Assembly: GCA_964058805.1 (NCBI GenBank) | Contig: CAXKVV010000753.1 | Coordinates: 1 to 41,747 of the forward strand | DNA length: 41,747 nt | Source of the DNA: Schoenoplectus triqueter | Taxonomy: Eukaryota > Streptophyta > Magnoliopsida > Poales > Cyperaceae | Direction: 5' to 3' | Notes under the pieces: generated by a model | The model's database searches: none | What the model was told of the DNA's origin: nothing | What the model saw: the letters and a program-made list of their open reading frames with translations, nothing else | Shown: positions 12,017 through 22,508 of the stretch, one piece after another | Layout: the number at the start of each line of letters is the position of its first letter | Position numbering within the stretch: the first letter of the stretch is position 1 | Position numbers and translations under genes: made by a program

Positions 12017-13846
12017 TATATATGTGTGTGATGTATGTATGGTTTATAAATCTGATTTCAATATTCTTATTAAAAATCTTGCAGACAACAACAGGAAATT
12101 AAGAAAACATTTAATTGGATTGATAATGTATGCTTGCATTGATATACATCTTAAAGATGTATATCAATTGTTGTTCAAGAGAGCGAGACACTTTATGCAT
12201 ATCCCCCTCAGCTTTCACAAAGCCTATTAATTATGACGCTTCCTTTTTGTTGTTATTTTTTTTTTCTCAAAGAGTAAAGAGAAAATTTGCACATGGTTTT
12301 ACTATTTAAAATCAAACCACTTTTTCCAACATATTTGCAAACTATAGCAAAATAGTTATACATGACATAACTTTGCGCATGCTACAACTTCAATGTTTGA
12401 TATAGATACGAAAAAAGTGATTTTTTATGGACCAACATTTTTAAATTCTTTAAAAAAACTTTTTGAATTTCGATGAATCGCAACTTTTGATACCTCTTCA
12501 ACTCTAATATAAAATTTAATCCGTAGCATAATTAGTCTTAGAGAGATATGGTTACATCACAACTTACAAGCAATTGATCACACAACTAACTATATACACT
12601 TTCGATGTATCAATATGAAGAGTAAAGAAAGAAATAATCTTTAGTGCATTTCACCATGGACCACTATGGGTTAGATAGTCAAACAGTCAAACTATATGAC
12701 TCGCAGGAATTATTTGATAGAGTTGAAAATTATACAAATTAATTTCTTTTATATTTCAAAAAGCTTGCGCGTTTGACATTTTCTTTTAGGAGGTGACATA
12801 ATATTACGTAGTGTGTACATATTTTATACCTACCTAACCTATGTGTATCTGACTATATTGGTAAAATTTGTGTCCTGTAACAAGGATTTAAGAATTAAGA
12901 ATGGAAAATATACAGTGTCCATTTCTTTATTTAGTAGCTGTTCATATTTAATTGTTAACTAAAACACACGATTATGAACTAACAAAGTGTACGTGTTTTT
13001 TATAGCAATGTATAAAAAAAATATAACTTTGATTATATAATTAAAAACTGTTCATTCTTAATTGATAAATTAATAATTACAGTTAACAAATAAAGAGGTG
13101 GACAAGAAGTAAACAGTAAAAGAGATGGACTCTGTATAGGACTCTTTTAAAAGAATGTAGTATACATTGATAAAATAATGTATCCGCACATATTTATCAC
13201 GCATATAAAAAAAAAGTATACTTTGTTACAAATACATAGTGAAAGTAATCTTCTCATGATTTTTTTTTAAATAAACAATTTTTTTTCAGATGTAGCAAAG
13301 ATAGATGGCAAATCATCTTTTATCAGAAATATCCAATAGAAATATCTATTTTCGGATATGCAAGTGTCCTTGCTCCTTAAATAAACGACAACATCAGGAA
13401 AGTAATACCAGGTAAACCATTCATAGCTTATGATATTTTATACGATTTTAGCAAGAATGTAGTAGTGGAGAGAACATTTATTGTCTTCTTAAAATTCTGA
13501 ATTTGCTTACTCTTACATTCTAATTACACGTAAATAACTTATGCATATTCTAAATGCGAATTTAGACATTTCTAGAACGACATAAATAACTTTGAACATG
13601 GCATTTAGATAAAATTATTTGTAATATTTTTAAATGTTAACTATTACGTTCAAATGACACGTTTTGTCTAAATCTCATTTCTTAAAATATTTCATAAAAT
13701 AAAAAATAAAAAATACAATATAAGTTAATGATAAATATGTTTGACATAGGCACCGAGAATCGTTAATAACAAATCAGAAATATTAATAGGTCAGATGAAA
13801 TCAGAAATAATCAGTAAATAATATCCGGATAAAAAAAAGGTGCTAA

Positions 13847-13870
13847 GATAAAATAAAATTTTATTTTATC
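13847..13870. repeat. Perfect 24-base AT palindrome
   Basis: The 12-base half gataaaataaaa is followed immediately by its exact reverse complement. It could form a cruciform or be the fused ends of an AT-rich element. No larger structure was recognised around it. Confidence 0.6.
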
Positions 13871-15369
13871 ATAAATTGAATCACTGAGATGTTCGGATGC
13901 CGACTGATATCTATTATGATATCATCTTTAGCTCAGATATAATATAAATAATAACATAACACATACTAGAATGTACTAGAATGTAGATGTTTTTGTTTAT
14001 TAAAAAAATAAATCAAAACTCACCTATAAATCAAGGTGCTAATTCCTCCTCTTTCCCACCGAGTGCATGACAAATTGCTAGTTCAGTAGTCACACAAGGA
14101 GGAAGAAAAAGGAAGGCAAAAAAGAAGATTTGAGCGTCAAAAGTAATTCCTTTCGTTGAATGGGAATTATCCGTGGTAAATTATTTATCTATTTTTTCTT
14201 TGAGAATGGTAAATTCTTTGGACAGTAGCCCAGAGGAATTATTCACTGGATGGCACCAGTATCTGTATCTCCCTGCCATAACTTATGTCATATATGCGTC
14301 CAGATCTATCTGACAAACTAATGAGAATTTCCACAGTTCACATAACAGGAAATACTTTCTTTTTCCTTTTGTTTTTGGTCCCCACGAGATTCTAGTGGAA
14401 AAAACAAGCGAGAAAAATCAATCTATGACGGCCGTAAGCTGGAAAAGAAATATTATTTCACATATGAATTTATTTGAATTGGTAGTCTGGAAATAATTTT
14501 CAAGTGTTGGTCTAAATCTCAGATCATCTGATTAACGGTGCAGCATTTTGTAATTGAGTGCACAATATAAGCATATCCAAAATCACGTTACGATGTCAGA
14601 ATTAAGACTTAACTGAAATAAAAAGTAATATTGTATATTGCATTTGTTTTTTTTTTGAGAAAGCAAACAAAATAGCTGTTATTTTTCATTTCTTTTCAGA
14701 AAATCAAACAAACATAACAGAGTTCATACAGATATCATATAGATGTCATGCAGAAAATAAAATATTCACTAAACCTAATATAACAAAATAAAACCCACCA
14801 AATGATTTTATTATTTTGTCCATATATGAAAAAAAATGTGAAACATTTAGCACAAAGTTATTAAAAGAAGGGGGTTGAAGTTGTGAAAAGATCAATCTAT
14901 TACAATCAGTCCATCAAACCCAACATACAATTACAATAACCGAATGAGCCAATACCTTAGTTGTGCCAGTGAATGCCCATCCGAGTCCCATAAATCAGAT
15001 GTAGACAATAGTGATAAACATATCAGATTAGAAAATATAGCAATTAAAGAAACCCAAAATTCCTACATAATTGAACAATTAAGGAATAAATAATTAACTG
15101 ATTCCAATTCTGTACGAAATGGACAAGTAAGATTTATGTCTCACTCTCTATGATATAAGTTATCTCTAGTCAAAATTTTATTTTGTAAAATCAATCAAAG
15201 AAAATATTTAACCTTCTCTGACAATTGTAAATCTCAAATCTGAAGCATAGAAACATGACAGCATCCAGGATGCATAAAGAATTCATATAAGGATTTAACA
15301 TAAAAGATCCCCTTAGCCTCCAAAGTCCATACCGCGGTATCATTTGTTGACATTCTTAAACTAATGATC

Positions 15370-15710
15370 AAGCTAATAAAAAAAATTGGATGTATATAAA
15401 TTTATCATTTGATAATGTGTTATTTTGACAATCTTGGCATACAAAAAAAAATATAAAATAAATCTTAAAATAGAAAAAAAAATCATACGTATGAACTATA
15501 TAGTGTTTTAAATTTTATATAATTATCATTTGATGGTTCATAAAAAATCAATAAAATTTTATGTAATTTGGAATGATTTCAGTTCAACCGTATTTAATTG
15601 GACTATCAAATGAAAAAAAAAATCAATAAAGTTGTTTTACTTCTAAAAAATATTTGTTTAAAAAATCATTTTCAAGACGGTCAAAATAGCAATCTTAAAG
15701 TGATCCTTTA
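15370..15710. repeat. Family B MITE remnant
   Basis: It shares tatcatttgat, aattggactatcaaatga, ttttatgtaatttgg and the ends ttttgacaatcttg / aagtgatcc with the family B element at 24133-24496, but with many differences and no recognisable target-site duplication. Both arms are present in degenerate form. Confidence 0.45.
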
Positions 15711-18138
15711 ATTACAATGTTCCATAAATTTAAGTCCCCGTTCAGATGCAGGATCTGGCTGTCTTTTCTTTTGAATCTTCAGGGCTATTTTTTTTATGCA
15801 CAGCAGCTGTGATTCAGTACATGAGAAATTGTTATAACATTTATTAAAATTAAAAAAAAATCAAGCGGCGAGTGGCGTCAATCGCTCTAATGTTTTTATA
15901 TAATTAATAACTATAGGCTTTTCTTTGGCTTTTGTCTATATATATGTTGTAGCTACTTCCTACGTACGGGCAACATGCAACATGTAGTTTTCAACATGGA
16001 TTATGGGACTCATGAAAGATTGAGATCTCATGTGGATTGAAAGTTCGCTTTCAGTGGGAAAAACTAATAACAAAATTACAAATCACTGAATTTATTTGTT
16101 GATTTTGAATTAATCTCAGAAAATTTAGACATGGTAAGCTCAGGTTGTGGGTTAAATTAAATTAAAATTCCAAAATCATTACAAGAGACAGGAAGATGAT
16201 CTCAAAATATGCCAAAAAAATGTTATCGTACAAGTTTTCTAATATAAAACGTGAATCAAGTTTTGCACTCATCATCAAATTTTTGCTGGATGTAGAATAA
16301 GTTTGTGAATATTCTACCGAACAAGATAACAAAAATAAGGGAGGCGGAATTATGCTACCTTTTCTTTCACTTCTACTTCATTCAGAAAAAAAGTTAGTTA
16401 TTGGATAAATAATTATAAATGAAAATAAAATTGATATAATTTTATATTAAATAAAATTTATAAATATTTTTTAAATACTAAATATGTGTAATAATAATAA
16501 CATAATATAAATAAATACATATTAATTGATATACAATACTATAAGAAGTTGAATTATTTTAAGTTTCAAATCACGTGTTAAATATATTACTCTTCTATTT
16601 TAAATGAGAAGAGAAAATAACTATAAATTAGTCGATGAATCAAAATATATAGATAAATAGATTTAAACAAAATCAACGGCTTAATCCCTTTGACTTTAAA
16701 ATTTTATAAACACGATAATACATAAGTATGAAAACTTAGAAGCTTGACCCTTATAGCTTTTATATATTATAAATTAGAATCTAGAGATTATAAATAGAGC
16801 TATAACACTTTTCTAGAATATTTTTAACAATCAATATATTATAAATGGAGCTATAACCCTTTTAGCTTTTATATATCCGTTTAATAAATTTAAAAATAAC
16901 TGTTATAATCGTTCTATATACAGTTCAATTTTTGACGATCATTATATATAATCGTTTTGTCTGCAGTTCAAATCTCACGGCTATTATAAATTCGAACAAA
17001 TATATAAAGTGACTATCCAAAATATCCGTCTCATTAATCTAAAAAGCACCATTATGATTATGCGTTTTAAATCCGATGATTAAGGACGGAACTAAATTTT
17101 AATATAAAAAATTAACATACGGATTTACGTCACTTGAGTATTTAAACATTAAAATTATTAAATTAAAAGGAAAAAAATACACCTCACGAAATAATAAAAT
17201 GCACGGTTAAAAACCGATATAAATATTGATAATAAGATGACGTCAGCAGCTTTTGTCAACATAACTTGAAATAGCCGTTTGATATAGATCCAACACATCT
17301 TAATTATCTTATTTAATTAAAAGCACTGTTGATTTTCCACTGTACACCAGCATCGAAGATATAATTTTAAAACAATTTACTATTTTTCAACCAAATATTT
17401 GAAATTTTAATGATCGAAGAAACTTTTTATCAGAAATTAAATTTAATGCATACTTTATCTAAACAATAACAATTATCGCTGTAATTTAATTTCGTATTTC
17501 GGAAATATAATTGCCCCACACAAATTGTCTTTATTTCATGCTAAAGAATTTGATAGAAGAGCTTCAAAAAAAATTTTTGATAGAAATTAATGGCTGAGAA
17601 GGATTTGCATTAAATACTTCATGGAAATCAGCCGCTGGAATATTATTGCTCAAACCACTTGATTCAATGTATCAAATCAAATTGTTCTCGTCCAATTAGC
17701 GTGTCTAACAAATATTTTAAACTTCAGAAAGCAGGAACAATTGGAAATTGGAATCATGGAACCTAATTTCTATGTCAACCTTATAGACCTGTAGTCGAAG
17801 TTTGTATTTGAAAAGGGGGGGTAGCAAGATATATAGGAGACAAAATCTGTCTACTTAATTTAATTAAAGGTTATTTTTCTGAGGCAATCGGCCGGTGCAT
17901 TTTTTTTTAATTTGCAATAATCAAACCCCATAACCAAACATATATTGAAACAACTATACTATTTTAATTGCCCCACAGACCCACACAATTCTGTCACTTA
18001 ATTTAAGAAAAATGCATGAACAGGTACCATGATTCCAATTTCCAGCGAAAACTAATTCTTATTCAGGACAAAAGCTATATATACTCAAAAAAGGGTCTAA
18101 ATTTATCAAAACAGCCCAAACACCAAAATGAAATTAAT

Positions 18139-18480
18139 TCAACTCTGAGCACTTGATTTAGGCCTCTTATCAACCTTCTTGTTGATGTCCCCACTGGCCG
18201 GTGAATCCGGTGCCATGGTGGCCTTGGCAACATCGGTCGGTGACGTGCCGGGCTTTGACTTGTAGTACAGAACACCATAGCCAATTGCTGCAACAATGAA
18301 AAATCCTCCAACTGCCATCATAGGTATGCTGTACGGAAGGCGCCCTCTCTGGTGGAGCACCTCACCCGGATGGTGTCCCGGTGGCCTCTTTGATGCCTCG
18401 ACGCCTGTCTTGCGCACCTCCTCGGGACTCATCTTGTGTGTATCAGCATTGCTTTGCCAATCTTTGTTGGCGTTTGCCAT
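18139..18480 (-). CDS. Small plant-specific single-pass membrane protein
   Basis: One exon, 113 residues starting MANANKDWQ. The frame stays open upstream to another ATG at 18561, but the downstream start was chosen because NKDWQ..ADTHKMSPEEVR near the N-terminus is the conserved opening of this plant protein family as I know it, while the upstream stretch is an unremarkable basic sequence. Order: hydrophilic N-terminus with a Pro/His/Gly-rich linker (RPPGHHPG, then VLHQRGRLPYS), one membrane helix at about residues 54-76 (MMAVGGFFIVAAIGYGVLYY), then a basic, Ser/Pro-rich tail. No enzyme motif is visible. Function is unknown; topology suggests a tail-like membrane protein, organelle not determinable. 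The gene has strong coding character compared with the surrounding AT-rich DNA and no apparent damage. Confidence 0.85.
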   Translation of the reverse strand: MANANKDWQSNADTHKMSPEEVRKTGVEASKRPPGHHPGEVLHQRGRLPYSIPMMAVGGFFIVAAIGYGVLYYKSKPGTSPTDVAKATMAPDSPASGDINKKVDKRPKSSAQS

Positions 18481-18585
18481 GGTTGGTGTGAATTCCGGTT
18501 TCTTGAATTGAAGTCTTAATTTCCTTTCGAACTTCTTCAGTGATTGTTGTATGTGGTGCATTTTTATGGGGTACTAATGGGAGGG

Positions 18586-18593
18586 ACACGTGT
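18586..18593. promoter_or_regulatory. ACACGTGT G-box/ABRE-type motif
   Basis: The palindromic word acacgtgt lies about 105 bases upstream of the MANANK start codon. G-box/ABRE cores of this type bind bZIP and bHLH factors and often mediate ABA or light responses. One site alone is weak evidence, and it falls downstream of the likely TATA box, so it may lie in the leader. Confidence 0.3.
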
Positions 18594-18681
18594 TGGGTAG
18601 ACAGCGTGCATGGTTGCCACGTCCACATGGTGTCTGGAGTAGAGAATAGAGAGACTAGAGCGGTGGTATTATTATTCTACT

Positions 18682-18691
18682 ATTATATATG
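18682..18691 (-). promoter_or_regulatory. Possible TATA box of the small membrane-protein gene
   Basis: On the minus strand this reads as a TATATAATA-type element about 200 bases upstream of the start codon at 18480. Position and sequence fit a plant TATA box, but AT-rich background makes chance occurrence likely. Confidence 0.3.
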
Positions 18692-19407
18692 TATTTGTTC
18701 TTAACTCGAAACTCTGAGAAGAAAAAATATTATTTACTCCGAATCCAATCAATTTTCACTCCTTGCTTGCTCCCCCTACATCTTCACTACAGCAAAGGTC
18801 GCTCGCTCGGAATGAGGAGTTTCGAAGTGTTTGGAATCAATTAATTTTGATTTTAAAGGGGTCGCAATCATCAGATCAACATTGAGATTATAGTATTGTG
18901 TGAAAATAAAAAAAAAATTATCGAGATTGATGATTAGATGCTGATCTGACGGTTGAGACCACCTTTAGAACCAAAATTGATCCCAAAGGCTTGGAAACTC
19001 CCCGATTTCAGCTCGCTCTGCTTTTAGTCCAAAAATTTTGGAAAAAAAAAAGGAACCATAAACGTCTAAATGAGATTTTGATTTCAATAATTCAATACAA
19101 ATTCACTTGTCAACAATCCAATTAATATCCTGCGGGCAAGTAAAAAAAGAAAAAAGAAAAAAACAATCCAATATGTGTGATATTATTATACTTCGTATAT
19201 ATATATATATATATATTTAAATTTGTCTGTACAAAAATAACTACAAAGCTTGCTATTCAATAATATGTTAAGAAAGCAACTACAAAGCTGTTTTTTTTTT
19301 TGTATTATGCAAATGACACCAATAAAATTTCTCCATATATCTGTACAAAAGTAGGTACAGAAAAGATCTGAAGGAAGCTTTCACTAGCAAATATTTTCCC
19401 ACATAAG
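18692..19407. other. Intergenic, no gene seen
   Basis: AT-rich spacer between the small membrane-protein gene and the exon-like debris to the right. It contains an AT dinucleotide microsatellite at 19196-19218 and poly(A)/poly(T) runs. No open frame or known repeat was recognised. Confidence 0.6.
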
Positions 19408-20661
19408 CTACTTTACCAATACCAAGTGTCTCTTCAAAGATCGGTTGTACTTCTGAACAGTACCATTATAATACCTGGCAGAGAACATCATTCAACTCGT
19501 TAACATCAAACTTAATTGGTTAAATACAAAATTTACTTGCAACGAAAAAAATAATGAATAATAAATAATTCACAAGTTGGAACTTACACTGTCCTCAAGC
19601 CACCATGCTTTCTTTACCAACAATCTGGATAGAGCACCGGTTCCCTTTTGATATATATCTCCCAAGCCTCCCCGCACATTTGCTTCCTGCTTGGAAAGTG
19701 TCTTCATAGTCAGCTTTAAACAAATCATATGATATTTACAGAAGGGCCAATTATGAGGAAAAACAAATTAACGGGCAGTCTATACCACTATTATGCCTAA
19801 TTGGTTTAAGCGCATTTTCTTACTACTTTTTTTTTCTCTAATTAACAAAAAAAAACTAAAATTAAAATATGTATGTACCTCAAAGGGATGTCTCGAATAA
19901 GCGAGCCACTTGCCCCTTCGCTCAAAGCTGTTTTAGATGTGACAGACAGTACTGCCATCTCTTCAGCTTCCTTTGCTTTGTGAGTTTTTGTGATTGCACG
20001 TGCCAAGCGCTTGGGCTTCTGCTCAGTAGAAATGTAAAACATGGCAAAATATTAGAAATGAAGAACTTCAGTACTGATATAAGAGGAAGAAGGATGACTA
20101 TTGTAACTAAGTTCTGTTAAATAGTTAGATGTTTCTAGATGATTATTGTGTTGCTCTATGACGCTAGTGTGAGTTATGAGTGTTTCCTAGGGGTTTTCTC
20201 CTTTGGGTTGTCTCTGGTTTTGTTGTTATCTTTGATTTTAGATGCTACTTTGGTTCGCTGTAACTTAATGTCTCAAGTAATGAAAGGGGCACTATTGCCT
20301 TTCTTTCAAAAAAGAAAAAGAAAAAAAAGGAGATCATAATCTGTACAAGAATGAGAAATGCAAAGCTCTTTTTATTTCATATCACAGTTGATATGGTATC
20401 AGGGCCACTAGAGATCGTTCTTCACCTAGTAAAAATTGATTATTTGAATCAATTCTACCTCCTCAATCTATTTTCTCTACCAGAAAATAAAGAAGAAAGA
20501 TTTGTGATTCTTACAAGAGGGGCTGGATGTTCTGTCCATCTGGTTGGGCCAGCACCGCCTGTTTCCGCAGGACATCCAGCCTCCAGAAATGTGTCTTTCA
20601 GCTGCATTGGCCATCTCTTTGGGTCTCTCTCCAGAGATCTCCCTCAGAAATGTCTCTCAGC
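19408..20661 (-). pseudogene. Exon-like fragments of an unidentified gene with a Tudor-like motif
   Basis: Four blocks on the minus strand have good splice borders: 20515-20661 (acceptor tgtcctttag, donor gtaag), 19879-20021, 19588-19686 (exactly 33 open codons, donor gtaagt) and 19408-19474 (ends in TAG). Blocks one and two join in a common phase, giving ..TEHPAPL then QKPKRLARAITK... The last two blocks encode AWWLED and YYNGTVQKYNRSLKRHLVL, resembling the WW...Y-G-V--Y----K-H-VL pattern of Tudor-like domains in plant PDS5-type cohesin cofactors and related chromatin proteins. However, block one has an in-frame TGA near its 5' end, and blocks 2/3 and 3/4 do not join in phase. I read this as a decayed partial copy; a gene with splicing I failed to see is the alternative. 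The parent gene is not identified. Confidence 0.4.
20100..20331 (+). mobile_element. Probable 3' end of a truncated LINE
   Basis: A T/G-rich trailer (gggttttctcctttgggttg...) ends with taatgaaaggggcactattgccttt followed by an A-rich tail, the typical ending of plant LINE retrotransposon 3' UTRs. It sits in the intron-like gap between two exon-like blocks of the fragmentary gene, in the opposite orientation. The 5' boundary and target duplication were not found. Confidence 0.45.
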
Positions 20662-20819
20662 CTAAAGGACAACCAAACAGAGAAATGCATTAATGTTTGA
20701 TAAAGAAACAAGAAAATAAAGAGAGAGATTTGGTACTTGTTGAATGCAAATAAATATTTAAGCACCTGATTCTCTGCTGAGGCGAACAGGCGGCATCGGT
20801 TGAAAACCCTAGGCGGGGG

Positions 20820-20930
20820 AGGCCGGCGGCCCGGTTTATCAACAGCTTGGTTTATCAAACCCTAGGCCAGCGGCCCGGTCTATCGGAATCTTTGAGATTT
20901 CTTTAGCATCAGCTTGGTTTATCAACAGAT
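20820..20930. repeat. Local duplication at the 3' end of the PPR frame
   Basis: The word agcttggtttatcaa occurs at 20844-20858 and again at 20911-20925, and ggcccggt(t/c)tatc with neighbouring cctaggc(c/g) occurs at about 20829 and 20872. These short interleaved duplicates coincide with the point where the PPR protein loses its family pattern, suggesting a small rearrangement. Confidence 0.6.
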
Positions 20931-22240
20931 GAAAGGTTTCATAATTGGGTTTGATGCCCTTGACTGTCATTTCCTCCATTAAAGCCTTTGCCTCATCAAA
21001 CTTTTGACTTTCACATAAAGGGTGTATCATAGCATTGTATGTTTCCAAATTAGGATCCAGACCAGCCTCACGAATTATCTCAAAAATATTTTTAGCATCC
21101 TTCAAACAGTTTTCTTTTGTCAGAATATAAATCAAAGAATTGTACACCTCAAGAGCTGGGGTCCACCCTCTTTTTTTCATTTCATCATAAAGCCTTAGAG
21201 AATCAAACAGATTTCCTTCTTTCACAACACATCTGATCATGTATGAATAGGAAGTGCCATCAGGTATAATGCAGTAATTTGACATCTCCCTCCAAACTCT
21301 CCTTGCCTCAACTACATCAGGCATTAGGTTGCACCACCCATCGAGAATTATATTCAAATTTTCAGAACTAAGTGGGAAAACTTTTCGGTTCTTAAGAAGC
21401 AATTCTTCAGCCTCTTCTATATTTTTATTTTTGCACAATGCACGGAGAAGTGATTGAAAGGTTTCCATATCAGCATTTAATTTGAATCTCTCAATAGTAT
21501 AAAATGTTTTAATCGCCTTTTCTGCATGATTAGCAGCAGCATACCTGGAAATTTCAAAATTATTTTGATTTTACTATATTCTGTGAATACAATATCTGTT
21601 TAATCTTTAAAGGGAGATTTTTCTCCACATAGCAATTAGTTTCAGGTAACAAATAAGCATTGTATCAATTAAAAATTTTCTGAAAGAAAGGGAGTGCAAG
21701 ATATTACCATTCCATAATGATAACCAATGCTCGTTGAGTGAGAATACCGTTTCTGTACATCCTCCGAACCAAAGTCCATGCCAAATCAAACCTTTCCTTC
21801 TTGCACACAACCTGTATGATGAAATGCCAGGCCCAAGGGTAATCCGCGACGCATTCCTCCCCCCATCTGAAAGCGAAAAGTGCTAATTCCCAATCCCGTC
21901 TCATCTCCCACATGGCCTTGCACACAAATTCCTTGCTACGTTGTATGGCTGACGAACTATTTAGCATGGAGATAACTTGTTTCGGGGAAGAGGACAGAGA
22001 TTTCGCAGTGGAGAGGAGCTGGATGAAGGACCGGAGATCGGAAGCATGGGGTTTTATGGACCATTCGGGTTCTGGTTCGAAGTCGCTGAAATCGTCGCGT
22101 GGAATGGAGATTGGAGAGAAAGGGAAAGAACAGGAAGAGAAGAGAGCGAAATGGTGAGGATACGAGGACGAGCGATGAAGTAATGGGCGCCAGAGTAGGT
22201 GGCCTTGCGAACGTTGGAGGAGAATGGTGGTAAGAGGCAT
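20839..22240 (-). CDS. P-class pentatricopeptide repeat protein, C-terminally truncated
   Basis: Two coding exons: 21708-22240 and 20839-21544, phase 2 intron with donor ATG|GTAATA and acceptor TTTCCAG. Product 412 residues. The start is the ATG at 22240; the longer open frame begins only with GTG at 22354. Residues 1 to about 45 are Ser/Arg/His-rich without acidic residues, an organelle-targeting type of leader (mitochondrion more likely than plastid, inferred). About seven 35-residue PPR units follow; clear ones include TFQSLLRALCKNKNIEEAEE, SYSYMIRCVVKEGNLFDSLR, VYNSLIYILTKENCLKDAKN and TYNAMIHPLCESQKFDEAKA. PPR proteins bind organellar RNA; P-class members usually stabilise or process transcripts. 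An eighth unit starts (YETFHLLI) but stops after about nine residues and is replaced by a non-PPR tail of about 26 residues. Related plant proteins usually continue with more repeats. The truncation coincides with local duplications. RNA target unknown. Confidence 0.85.
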
Positions 22241-22508
22241 CGGAGAGAGTACTAACGATTGTTCTCTAACTGGTGTTCTTGATCCACCTTCCTTTCGCTT
22301 GGCTAAGTAGTAAGGCCGGCTGTGGTGTGGGCCCTTGCAGGAATTATCCACCACATAATTGACAACACAATCAGAGCCCTACTTTGGAGTAGCATGTAAC
22401 ATCATATTGGGTTTCGGCGCTTCGCTGACTAAAGGAACTAATCTCTGACTCTCCCACTGGTCGCGATCGAGTTATAGAGAGAGAGAGAGGTTGAGGCCAA
22501 TAGTAGAA
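22241..22508. promoter_or_regulatory. Compact divergent promoter region
   Basis: Only 268 bases separate the divergent ATGs of the PPR gene (-) and the small membrane-protein gene (+). The interval must hold both 5' leaders and promoters. It contains an AG microsatellite (about 22477-22490) just upstream of the + strand ATG and has higher GC content than flanking intergenic DNA. No TATA box is evident. This fits a bidirectional TATA-less promoter, an inference from spacing. Confidence 0.5.

Larger units (their letters stand above)
10180..18138. other. Gene-poor intergenic region
   Basis: About 8 kb of AT-rich DNA between the kinase and the small membrane-protein gene. The only long open frame (11931-12230) lies largely inside a MITE and resembles no family. 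Two adjacent MITEs (11.2-12.0 kb), a palindrome at 13.85 kb and a family B remnant at 15.4-15.7 kb are described separately. Near 16790 and 16848 there are two imperfect direct copies of a tataaat(a/g)gagctataac word. The first few hundred bases after 10179 probably include the kinase 3' UTR. Confidence 0.65.

Noticed and set aside
11931..12230. 99-codon open frame
   Set aside because: It lies largely inside a MITE and continues into AT-rich DNA; no family resemblance.
18481..18561. 27-residue N-terminal extension of the small membrane protein
   Set aside because: An upstream ATG exists, but the conserved family start is MANANKDWQ; the extension is probably 5' UTR.
20598..20858. 86-codon minus-strand open frame overlapping the PPR end
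   Set aside because: It runs through a splice donor (aatcag|gtgctt), intron-like pyrimidine-rich sequence and an acceptor, so it is not a continuous coding unit.
22241..22354. Upstream extension of the PPR frame
   Set aside because: It starts with GTG and has no targeting character; the ATG at 22240 begins a good targeting peptide.
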